This document shows positions 8,396 through 15,214 of a stretch of DNA of 64,000 nucleotides, piece after piece. This DNA is from Halorubrum halophilum. Lineage in GTDB: Archaea > Halobacteriota > Halobacteria > Halobacteriales > Haloferacaceae. Within the stretch, counting starts at the first letter, position 1; each line of letters starts with the position of its first letter. The notes below the pieces were generated by a model. It did not search any database. It was not told the origin of the DNA and worked only from the letters and a program-made list of their open reading frames with translations. The DNA lies in contig NZ_BBJP01000027.1 in assembly GCF_000739595.1 (NCBI RefSeq), positions 1 to 64,000 of the forward strand, given 5' to 3'. The position numbers and the translations under genes were made by a program.

Positions 8396-8823
8396 TTACG
8401 TTTGTATATAAGACCCGCAGAAACTTTAACGTTTCGGAGTACTGACACGAGTTAGAGAAACAGACATACTGTAACGCCACGTTTAGGTTTAATCTCTGAT
8501 ACGAGTTCGAGCGCGCCGCTTCCTCACCACAGAAACGTGTCCCCGACAGGAGCAGCGACCGCCGGCAGCAATCACCCACCCCTATGAAGGGATGTATATA
8601 TACATACGAAGGTGTGTGAGTGAGTGTATATACACATACGTCGTGAGGTGACGACGTGATTCGAGCGAATCGATACGTCGAATCAGGACAGAACGCGGCG
8701 ATGACTTCGCGTCCGGTACAGTAAGACGCTCTGATACTACCTGATACAACCCACGTCTGCGGCGACAACGTTCCCCCGTCTGGCGGTTTGATGGCTGGCA
8801 ACTCGTGTTTGTAGGCTACTCCG
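8396..8823. other. Palindrome-rich intergenic region of the element
   Basis: A 428-bp gene-free stretch between two leftward operons. It has two TATA-containing palindromes, ATGTATATATACAT (8592-8605) and GTGTATATACAC (8624-8635). It also has an inverted repeat ACGTCGT/ACGACGT (8638-8644, 8651-8657) and GATTCG/CGAATC (8658-8663, 8666-8671). A near-repeat CTGACACGAGTTAGAG / CTGATACGAGTTCGAG lies at 8442-8457 and 8496-8511, and CTGATAC occurs twice more near 8732-8748. This could be a promoter-operator block or a replication origin. An overlapping frame (8370-8849) has no protein character. Confidence 0.6.
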
Positions 8824-9033
8824 CTACCACCACCAGACGTGTGTCTCACCGACTGGCTTCGACGACGGGCCGGGCGCGTTATCGAGCAGGTCGAACGCGG
8901 TCTCCGGCGAAAGCCCCAGTTCCTCCGCGACTTCCTCGGTGGAGACGACTGGGTTGTACCGCATATTCGTCTCCCGATTGACGATGGTGGCGGCGTCGTC
9001 GGGTGTGACGTTCCGCGATGCTTGCTCAGTCAT
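8824..9033 (-). CDS. Small helix-turn-helix protein
   Basis: 69 residues from ATG 9033, which overlaps the stop of the DUF2213 gene (9026-9028). Residues ~30-58 (PVVSTEEVAEELGLSPETAFDLLDN) form a helix-turn-helix-like segment; the tail ends in THVWWW. It is the last gene of the RHH-DUF2213-HTH operon and is probably DNA-binding. The longer in-frame extension upstream lies inside the DUF2213 gene and is disregarded. Confidence 0.6.
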   Translation of the reverse strand: MTEQASRNVTPDDAATIVNRETNMRYNPVVSTEEVAEELGLSPETAFDLLDNAPGPSSKPVGETHVWWW

Positions 9034-10075
9034 CGCTCCGTTCCTCCCACGCCGACCGTCCGGCAGCCGGTACGTCTCGGTCGGAGTGGCGATTATCGCC
9101 ACTCGTCTCTGCGTTCTGTCGCTGCTCCCACGCGGAACGTCCAGCGGCGGGAGAGTTGCCGTCCTCGTCACTCGCGTTCAGTCGGCGCTTTTGGGTCTTG
9201 CTTCCGCCGGGCGCACCTGCTGGCCCGTAGTTGGGCGTGTCGGACTTCCGCTGTTCGTACGCTGTCCGACCGGGGGCCGGAGCGTTGTTGCTCCTGCTGG
9301 TCTGGTTCGTTCGACTCCGCCCGTCGTCGTCCATCGAAGCGTGGAGTTCCTGTACGTCCTTGGTTAGTGCGGCGAGTTGGTCTCGAAGCCGCTCGATTTC
9401 TGGACTGCTCATATTCGTGGTTTCGGTCGCTGGTGATTGCTCGTCGGTACAATCCGCACACACGCAGTTGACTCGCGGAGCCGCACAGCCGTCTGCTGGC
9501 GAACACCGCGCCATCACCTCCATATTGTCAGGAAAGACGGCGATGTGGTCGGGGAATAGCGGGCCTTGAATCAGGTCGTAGTGGTCGCCCTGAAACGTTC
9601 CGGTAGTGTGTTCGTCGTCCACCGTCGCGTACCCCGCGCTCACGTTCAACTGCTCGCCTGCTCGCAACTCCTCAACTACCTGCTCGGCGGTATCCCCGAT
9701 GCTCTCGGCCTTCTCCACGTCAACTAACGCGGTTCCGCGCAGTTTCTCGCCACCGACAAACTCCGGGTCGAAGAACTCCCCGATGACGATACCCGTGTAC
9801 GCAGTCGGATGTCGGGCTGTCTTGTCCCGGTTCTCCGGGTGGGAGAACGTGATGGGAACGCCATCCCACGCCTCGACGGTCTCCGCGATGCTCTCAGAGG
9901 GGAGGTACTCTTGCGTCCCGTTCTCGGGATAGTCGAGTACCATCTCGCGGAGGGGAACCAGCGGGAACCGCAGGTACTCGCGTCCGTTCCGCTGGACGCT
10001 TCGCACGTTCGCGCTACCGACCGAGTTCTGGAACCAGCCGTTTGTTCGCTCGGTCGCTTCCATCTTCTCAGTCAC
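9026..10075 (-). CDS. DUF2213 (viral prohead protease-like) protein
   Basis: 349 residues from a GTG at 10075 that overlaps the TGA of the RHH gene. Residues ~10-190 match the DUF2213 pattern of phage head-maturation proteases: FPLVPLREMVLDYP, AWDGVPITFSHPENRD, HPTAYTGIVIGEFFDPEF, RGTALVDVEKAE and EQLNVSAGYATVDD. A Cys-rich strip CVCADCTD follows, then a coiled coil and a disordered tail with three copies of [AP]-GR[ST]A[WY]E[QE]R. In tailed viruses this protein processes the head shell. No portal, terminase or capsid gene is present here, so it is an orphan and its role is open. Confidence 0.72.
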   Translation of the reverse strand: MTEKMEATERTNGWFQNSVGSANVRSVQRNGREYLRFPLVPLREMVLDYPENGTQEYLPSESIAETVEAWDGVPITFSHPENRDKTARHPTAYTGIVIGEFFDPEFVGGEKLRGTALVDVEKAESIGDTAEQVVEELRAGEQLNVSAGYATVDDEHTTGTFQGDHYDLIQGPLFPDHIAVFPDNMEVMARCSPADGCAAPRVNCVCADCTDEQSPATETTNMSSPEIERLRDQLAALTKDVQELHASMDDDGRSRTNQTSRSNNAPAPGRTAYEQRKSDTPNYGPAGAPGGSKTQKRRLNASDEDGNSPAAGRSAWEQRQNAETSGDNRHSDRDVPAAGRSAWEERSDD

Positions 10076-10218
10076 GCCTCGGCCACCTCTTGCGCCTCAA
10101 GTTCGGCAACCCGTTCGCGGGTCGCGTCACGAATCAACTCGCTCGCCGTCGCATACCCGCCGTCTTCGCAGACGGCTTCAACTCGGCGGGCGAGCGAGTC
10201 CGGTATCTTTGGTCGCAT
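10072..10218 (-). CDS. Ribbon-helix-helix (CopG-like) repressor, 48 residues
   Basis: A short gene reading MRPKIPDSLARRVEAV, then EDGGYATASELIRDATRERV, the sheet-helix-helix pattern of RHH dimers. Its TGA overlaps the GTG of the DUF2213 gene (GTGA). A perfect inverted repeat GTACAC-TTT-GTGTAC (10221-10235) sits 2 bp before its ATG, and a TATA box lies at 10262-10269. It is therefore very probably the autorepressor of this operon. Confidence 0.8.
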   Translation of the reverse strand: MRPKIPDSLARRVEAVCEDGGYATASELIRDATRERVAELEAQEVAEA

Positions 10219-10220
10219 CC

Positions 10221-10235
10221 GTACACTTTGTGTAC
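10221..10235. promoter_or_regulatory. Operator-like inverted repeat GTACACTTTGTGTAC
   Basis: A perfect 6-bp inverted repeat with a 3-bp spacer, directly before the RHH start codon. With TATA at 10262-10269 on the reverse strand, transcription would start near 10240, so a bound RHH dimer here would block elongation or initiation. Confidence 0.6.
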
Positions 10236-10261
10236 GGGCCGCCAGCCCCAAAACGCTATTG

Positions 10262-10269
10262 TGGTATAA
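10262..10269 (-). promoter_or_regulatory. TATA box of the RHH-DUF2213 operon
   Basis: Reading leftward, TTTATACC is preceded by a purine-rich GGAGG that could serve as BRE. It is ~44 bp from the RHH start, leaving a short leader that contains the operator. Confidence 0.45.
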
Positions 10270-10344
10270 ACCTCCGCTTCGTGGCTTCTAACGCCTGATT
10301 CGAGTTGAATCGAGCGGTGGTTTTGTGACCCTCCAGCGCATACC

Positions 10345-10382
10345 CTCTGGTGGGGCCAAGGCCCCTGCTCGTCGTACCAGAG
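10345..10382. other. Nested hairpin between divergent promoters
   Basis: An outer stem CTCTGGT/ACCAGAG (10345-10351, 10376-10382) encloses an inner stem GGGGCC-AA-GGCCCC (10352-10365). It lies in the ~310-bp spacer between the RHH operon and the HEPN-like gene. It is not a tRNA (38 nt, no T-arm). It might be an RNA fold or a protein site. Confidence 0.4.
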
Positions 10383-10528
10383 TGGCTGGCTCACTTCGGA
10401 GGCTATGGCGAGCGAGTCAGTCGGACATGTTGGTGAACGTGTGCCTCCACGTTCTCCTTCTCCATACTGGCGAATGCCTGAACCGAGGGTAACAATAAGG
10501 CGACGGGTCTGTTTTGCTTACTCAATTG

Positions 10529-11473
10529 ATGGCAGAACACTCTCTCAACCCGGACGAAATAGAGGTGGAGGCAGAGTTCTATTTTATACAGGACGACGGT
10601 AATCCTTCTCTCAGTTCTGCCCAATTACAACTCACGGACGTAATGACCAGACGTGGATACGACATACTACATCAAGGTCAACGAGTCTGGGAATATATGC
10701 TCCAACAGCGTCAGCCCGCTCCGGGATATTGGTGGCGACTAAAGCGGAAACTTGGGCTGGCAAATGAGGCTGATAGAAAGGCTGAACAGAGCATAGAGAA
10801 TCTGAGGGGAACGCGAGATAATTATCCATATCGCATCAAATTCAGATTCATCCCAACCTCGTGGGAAAACGGCGACGAGGGTTACGTCGTGGAGGTCGAA
10901 TGTATTCCCGCAATTCGGGACAAAATCGACCAACTGAGTGGTGATTTTGAGGATGCAGACCCCAAGAGTGCGGTAAGGACAAGCAAGAGTGAACTACGAG
11001 ATATTGCTACAGAAGTCGGATTTAGTATCCTACGGGAACCGTTCACTCGTGCTGAAAACCACGAACCGACGTTGGAACAGCATCTTCGTAAGCAACTTCA
11101 GGAATACAAATATGGCTCGTACGTAACTCAGTTCGCCGATGATGCAGATGAAGCCCTCCGGTATTCCCTCATTCGACCAGCGATTTGCGCGTACGTCCAC
11201 GGCATCGAGTGGGCTATCATCTGCTATCTCGCGGAGATGGAAAACCGCGATTTGATGGAAGAAGAAGGCTATGGGCGAGGAGAAGGCTTCAAAGGTTTAA
11301 TCAGTAAAATCGAGGAGACCGGCCAAGTCAAGCAAACCACTTCTGAAGCGTTGCGACAAATGAATACTGAGCGTGTTTGGATGGCTCATCACAAGGAGGG
11401 GGAAGTGTCTGAGATTGAGGTGCGACGTGTTAAGCAACGCTTCTCTATTCTGCTGGAAGAACTATTCCTCTAA
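10529..11473 (+). CDS. Unknown protein with HEPN-like C-terminus (element cargo)
   Basis: 314 residues from ATG 10529; a TTG five codons upstream is less likely. I do not recognise the N-terminal ~180 residues, which read as a mixed strand/helix domain with a WWRLKRKLG basic patch. The C-terminal ~110 residues are all-helical and end in RVWMAHHKEGEVSEIEV. This gives an R-X4-H pair (Arg282, His287) and the following helix seen in HEPN-fold RNases and DUF4145-like domains. HEPN proteins are commonly RNA-cutting toxins or defence effectors; that function is inferred here. The gene is AT-rich, unlike its neighbours, and is the only rightward gene in the element, ending 61 bp before attR. Confidence 0.55.
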   Translation: MAEHSLNPDEIEVEAEFYFIQDDGNPSLSSAQLQLTDVMTRRGYDILHQGQRVWEYMLQQRQPAPGYWWRLKRKLGLANEADRKAEQSIENLRGTRDNYPYRIKFRFIPTSWENGDEGYVVEVECIPAIRDKIDQLSGDFEDADPKSAVRTSKSELRDIATEVGFSILREPFTRAENHEPTLEQHLRKQLQEYKYGSYVTQFADDADEALRYSLIRPAICAYVHGIEWAIICYLAEMENRDLMEEEGYGRGEGFKGLISKIEETGQVKQTTSEALRQMNTERVWMAHHKEGEVSEIEVRRVKQRFSILLEELFL

Positions 11474-11511
11474 GTCTGACTGGCCTATCTCTGAACATTC
11501 GGTGGCGTTCA

Positions 11512-11522
11512 ATCTACTAGTA
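11512..11522. repeat. Right-end copy of ATCTACTAGTA
   Basis: Same orientation as the copy at 3980-3990 and placed 12 bp inside the attR core, mirroring the 10-bp spacing at the left end. It is a likely integrase-binding site. Confidence 0.55.
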
Positions 11523-11534
11523 TATCCTGACGAT

Positions 11535-11542
11535 TCAACGCT
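11535..11542. repeat. Right attachment core TCAACGCT (attR)
   Basis: Identical to 3962-3969. Read in the pilB frame it gives F-N-A and continues as HTPFIPFDDRP, so the chromosomal gene resumes at 11543 with no lost or gained base. Confidence 0.8.
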
Positions 11543-12373
11543 CACACGCCCTTCATCCCGTTCGACGACCGGCCGGTGTCGATCGACGAGGGGTCCCGCG
11601 AGGTCCGGCTCCCGCACGAGACCGGGGTGTCGCTCACGACGCGCGACCACGAGGACGCGTACAAGGCCGTGAGCATGTCGGAGCTGATGGCGGAAGCGAA
11701 CTACCTCAACCCGGACGTGGAGGTGATCGCCGAGATCAACACGCCCGCGAGCTTCGAGACGTTCGCGGAGACCCTGAACACGGGACACGGCGTGATCGGC
11801 ACCACCCACGCCGAGGACGTGGAGGCGCTCGTCAACCGCGTGATCGAGCGCGGGCTCCCCGCGTACCTCCTCCGCGAGGTCGATCTGGTCGTCTTCCCGC
11901 GGCAGGTCGACGGAGAGCGCTACGTCTCGCGGGCGGTCGAACTCCTCTCCGAGGCGGAGTACGAGGCGCTCGATCCGGAGGCGACGCGCAGCCAGACGGG
12001 GAACCCCAAACACGGCGGCGCCGGCGTCGTCGACAAGGGGGCCGAAGAGGTGTACTACAACACGGTCGCGTGGCGCGACGCCGACGGAGAGTTCCGGTTC
12101 CCGGGTGTTCCCGATTCCGAGGGCGACGCGCCGACCGCGTCCCGTGAGGGGCGCCGTCTCCACGCGCTCGCTCGCGTCGCCGACAACACCGACCGCGATG
12201 TCGACGCCGTCGAGTCCGAGTTCGCGTCCAAGCGTCGGTACGTCGAGTACCTCGTCCGCGAGGGGGTCGACGACTTCGACGCACTGTTCGAGTTCCTCGC
12301 GGACCTCCGGACCGACGAGGCGGCGACCGTCGAGCGCGCCGCTCGCACGATGGGCGGAGAGGGGCGGCCGTGA
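11543..12373 (+). pseudogene. pilB: Archaeal type IV pilus/secretion ATPase, 3' part of split gene
   Basis: About 276 codons that complete the ATPase begun at 2482: HTPFIPFDDRPVSIDEG, SREVRLPHETGVSL (Asp-box region), NPDVEVIAEINTP (Walker B region), TGHGVIGTTHAED (His box) and ARTMGGEG at the end. A GTG at 11576 could start a shorter product of 265 residues, but it would lack the P-loop. The coding sequence is otherwise clean, with no frameshift, which suggests recent insertion or selection through excision. The TGA overlaps the GTG of pilC. Confidence 0.9.
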
Positions 12374-14355
12374 GCGGGAAAACCCGGACAGAAACCGACG
12401 CCGCGGGAGGTCGTCACGCCCTCGACGCGGCCGAGGCCGACGGGTTCGCGCGGGCCGGCGGCTCCTCGGTGGCCGACCGCGTGCTGTACGCCCTGTTCGC
12501 GCGTCACGCGAGCGACCGCCGACACGACGCCGACCGGAAGCGGTACCGCGGGACCACGCTCGACACGGGCTTCGAGACGTACCTGTCGCGGGTGTACGGG
12601 CTCTCGTGGATCCTCTGCGTCGCAGTCATCATCCCGGCGCTACTCGTCGCCGCGTCGACCGTGCCGGGCCTGCTCGCGGCGGTCGACGCCCGGCTCGGCG
12701 CGCGCTCGCCCGTCCCGATCGCGTCGCTGTCGCCCGAGCGCGTCGCCGTCGTCGTCGCCGGGCTTGCCGGATTCCTCGCGAAGCGCGCGACGGTGCGGCT
12801 CGGCGGGCTCCACCTCCGGTGGCTCACGGCGACGCGCCGGACCGACATCGAGCGGACGCTCCCGCCCGCGGTCCGCTACCTCGAACTGCTCGCGGCCGGG
12901 AGCGACGGCCCCCGAGAGATGGTCGAGAAGGCCGCCGCGAACGACGCGTACGGCGGGACCGCGGCGTCGCTGCGGAAGGCGCTCAACGCCGCGCGGCTCG
13001 CCGGGAGCCTCGACGAGGGGTTACGCCGGGTCGCCCGCGACACGCCCTCGCGGGAGCTGCTCGCGCCGTTCCTCCTGAAGTTCCGCAAGTACGCGGCGAC
13101 CGGCGACGCGGCGCTCGCGGAGTACCTCCGGACGGAGCGCCGGATGCTCGCGCACCGGCAGGACCGGGCCCGGAAGCGCGCCCGAAGATTCTTAGAGCTG
13201 CTCACGGAGCTGTTCGTCGTCGTGTTGGTGTTGCCGGCGCTGCTCGTCATCGCGGCGACCGCGCTCACGGTCGTCGTCCCGGAGCTGCTCCCGCCGGTCG
13301 ACACCCCGGTCGGCGTGGTGCCGACGCGGGCGGTCGTCCTCTACGGCGCCGTCGCCTTCCTCGTCGCCATCGGCCTCGTCGGCGCGGTCGCGGTCGGCAC
13401 GCTCCGCCCGCCCAACCAGCGCGCGAGCTACGACCTGCCGGCGACGCCCCGGGAAATCCTCGCCTCGGTCGGGCGCAATCCCGCCAGCGCCGCGGTCGTC
13501 TGCGCGCCGCCCGCGGCCCTACTCGCGGTCGGGCTCGCGTTCGAGGGATACACCCTCGTCAACGTCGGGCTGCTCTCGTACGCCGCCTTCGCGCTCCCCG
13601 TCGGCGCCGTCGCGGGGAGGCGCACCCGGATCGACGACGCGAAGGACCGCGAACTGGCGGACTTCGTTCACGCCGTCTCCGGCCACGTCGCGCAGGGGCG
13701 GCCCTTCCCCGCGGCGGTCGAGGCGGTCGCGCGCGACGCGGACCTCGGCGTGCTTGACGACGACGTGGCCGACCTCGCGTTCGCGCTCCGGTCGACGACC
13801 GCGACGGGGGGAACCGGAGGCGTCGGGGGCGCGGGAGGCGCCGAAGCGCCGGGGGCCTCGACCGACGTCCGCGCGGCCGCGATCGACCGGTTCGTCGACC
13901 GCGTCGGGACCCCGCTGGCCGAGGGAACGCTCGGGCTCGTCACCGACGCCCTCAACGCCGGGAGCGACGCGGACGCCGTCTTCGAGACGCTCCGGATCGA
14001 GGTCGGGCGGCTCTACAGCGAGCAGCGCGCGCTCCGCTCCTCGATGCACCCGTACGTCGCGGTCGGGTGGGCGGCGGCCGCGCTGGTCGCGGCGGTCGTC
14101 GCCGTCGTCAACACGCAGGTGATCGACGCCGCGCGGCTCGCCGACCTCGCGGGCGCCACCGACCTCGTGACCGAGCCGGAGACGGTGCTCCCCGATCTGG
14201 AGCGCTTCCGGCTGTACGTCGTCACGCAGGCGACGATGCTCGCGTCGGGCTGGTTCGCCGGCACCGCCTCCCGCGGTCGCTACGCGGCGCTGTTCCACTC
14301 CGGCCTGCTCGTGGCGATCTGCTACGCGGTGTTCACCACGGGCGGGCTGGTGTGA
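12370..14355 (+). CDS. pilC: Type IV pilus membrane platform protein (PilC/TadC-like)
   Basis: 661 residues with two T2SSF-type halves. Each has an amphipathic cytoplasmic helical bundle (RTLPPAVRYLELLAAGSDGP; KDRELADFVHAVSGHVAQG) followed by membrane helices (VVVLVLPALLVIAATALTVV; the C-terminal pair near HPYVAVGWAAAALVAAVVAVV). This is the archaeal PilC/FlaJ-like partner that holds the assembly ATPase at the membrane. The GTG start overlaps the pilB stop, so it is translationally coupled to a gene now broken. It is intact, but useless without a working partner ATPase unless another pilB paralogue substitutes. No pilin genes are visible nearby. Confidence 0.9.
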   Translation: MSGKTRTETDAAGGRHALDAAEADGFARAGGSSVADRVLYALFARHASDRRHDADRKRYRGTTLDTGFETYLSRVYGLSWILCVAVIIPALLVAASTVPGLLAAVDARLGARSPVPIASLSPERVAVVVAGLAGFLAKRATVRLGGLHLRWLTATRRTDIERTLPPAVRYLELLAAGSDGPREMVEKAAANDAYGGTAASLRKALNAARLAGSLDEGLRRVARDTPSRELLAPFLLKFRKYAATGDAALAEYLRTERRMLAHRQDRARKRARRFLELLTELFVVVLVLPALLVIAATALTVVVPELLPPVDTPVGVVPTRAVVLYGAVAFLVAIGLVGAVAVGTLRPPNQRASYDLPATPREILASVGRNPASAAVVCAPPAALLAVGLAFEGYTLVNVGLLSYAAFALPVGAVAGRRTRIDDAKDRELADFVHAVSGHVAQGRPFPAAVEAVARDADLGVLDDDVADLAFALRSTTATGGTGGVGGAGGAEAPGASTDVRAAAIDRFVDRVGTPLAEGTLGLVTDALNAGSDADAVFETLRIEVGRLYSEQRALRSSMHPYVAVGWAAAALVAAVVAVVNTQVIDAARLADLAGATDLVTEPETVLPDLERFRLYVVTQATMLASGWFAGTASRGRYAALFHSGLLVAICYAVFTTGGLV

Positions 14356-14437
14356 GCGGGGGTCCGCGCCCGCTCCGACACCGACGCGGAGCCCTCGAAC
14401 GGAAATCCTTATCAGATTCTCCGAAAAACCGTCGCGT

Positions 14438-14668
14438 ATGGCTGGTCGGTACGGCGATCTAGACTACCCCAAAATCACCAAGCGCGGCGTCCTGTTCGGG
14501 CTCGGACTGTTCCTGATCGGCGCCGTCGGCGAGGCGTACATCCACGCAACGGGCGCGCAGGTGCCCGGCTGGGAGGAGCGGCTCCTCCTCGATCTGGAGT
14601 TCCTCGGAACCGCAATCGCGCTCGTCACCCCGTTCGTCTTCGGGATCTTCCTCCCGCTCACGGAGTAA
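14438..14668 (+). CDS. Small membrane protein, haloarchaeal conserved type
   Basis: 76 residues: a basic-acidic start (YGDLDYPKITKRG) and two membrane segments (VLFGLGLFLIGAVGEAYIHA and LEFLGTAIALVTPFVFGIFL). Such small two-helix proteins are common in haloarchaea; the function is unknown. A TATA-like TTATCAG ~30 bp before the ATG supports a leaderless start. Confidence 0.75.
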   Translation: MAGRYGDLDYPKITKRGVLFGLGLFLIGAVGEAYIHATGAQVPGWEERLLLDLEFLGTAIALVTPFVFGIFLPLTE

Positions 14669-14685
14669 GAGAGTCGGCACCAAAT

Positions 14686-14865
14686 TCACCGCGTGCGAGG
14701 AAATATCAGGAAGAACGCGGTTCCTAATCCGATACCCATTCCGATTGAGCGATGAATCTCAATTGGGCCACCGAACAGTACTTGTTGAACGAAGAGTGAG
14801 CTTCCGACTCCAACAACAAATCCGAAGAGCCCCATTTGCCGAGAAGACCAACGAGAGCTAGTCAT
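14686..14865 (-). CDS. Small two-helix membrane protein
   Basis: 59 residues from ATG 14865, with hydrophobic segments LFGFVVGVGSSLFVQQVLFG and SIGMGIGLGTAFFLIF. The gene and its surroundings are markedly AT-richer than neighbours, suggesting acquired DNA. No homolog is recognised. It converges with the preceding small membrane gene. Confidence 0.45.
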   Translation of the reverse strand: MTSSRWSSRQMGLFGFVVGVGSSLFVQQVLFGGPIEIHRSIGMGIGLGTAFFLIFPRTR

Positions 14866-15214
14866 ATTGACTGACAATTAATACTCGGTGATACATCTTT
14901 GCTGTTTGAAACACACCACTTTATTTATACTTTTAGCGAGCAGCTGCTTCACATCGTATTCCGTCTGAGATGCGGTCTCAACAGGTCTCACGACCGTTCT
15001 TTTAGACATTGCCGCTCTGAGTCGTCCGCGAACTGACCCGCCCTCCGACCGACCGCTCCTCACCACGGAGCCCGAGTCCCGATCGATTAAAGTTCGCTTG
15101 TGCTAATCAGCCGCTAGTGGTTGTCATCGACCGGGCGGGAGACGGCCGCGATCGACCGCCCCAGAAACCCGACCGAGCCCCTCACCGATCGGGGCGCCGA
15201 ATTGGTGGTACGGC
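14866..15214. other. AT-rich intergenic region before the cobalamin operon
   Basis: A 349-bp stretch with a T/A-rich block (CTTTATTTATACTTTTAG near 14920) then normal G+C. A TATA-like GATTAAAG lies near 15085. No RNA gene, repeat or convincing frame is seen, and nothing resembling a B12 box (cobalamin riboswitch core). Confidence 0.4.

Larger units (their letters stand above)
3970..11542. mobile_element. 7.57-kb integrative element inside pilB
   Basis: Bounded by the 8-bp TCAACGCT repeat (3962-3969 and 11535-11542), with a second shared 11-mer ATCTACTAGTA just inside each end (3980-3990 and 11512-11522). It encodes a tyrosine recombinase with two small overlapping partner genes, an HNH/HTH protein, a coiled-coil protein, two winged-helix or HTH proteins, a DUF2213 protein, an RHH repressor and two cargo proteins at the edges. 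No replication initiator, ATPase, terminase, capsid or spike gene is recognisable. The int plus two small genes resembles the operon of pleolipovirus SNJ2, by recall of the published family. The end genes are visibly AT-richer than the chromosome. It is probably a defective provirus, a satellite or a small integrative element. Confidence 0.9.

Noticed and set aside
8370-8849. 159-residue frame covering the palindrome region
   Set aside because: Its composition is unlike element proteins, it covers palindromes and promoter-like DNA, and it overlaps real genes at both ends.
10345-10382. tRNA-like fold
   Set aside because: Only 38 nt, with no anticodon or T arms and no conserved GTTCRANTC.
3970-11542. 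A complete pleolipovirus or tailed provirus
   Set aside because: Only the integrase set and one DUF2213 protein look viral. There is no spike, NTPase, capsid, portal, terminase or replication gene, and the space is fully used by other genes.
12105-13757. Arginine-rich 550-residue frame over pilC
   Set aside because: It is a third-position shadow of pilB/pilC with very high Arg/Pro and no family features.
14866-15214. Cobalamin riboswitch before the cob operon
   Set aside because: No B12-box-like core or paired arms are visible, and B12 riboswitches are not usual in haloarchaea.
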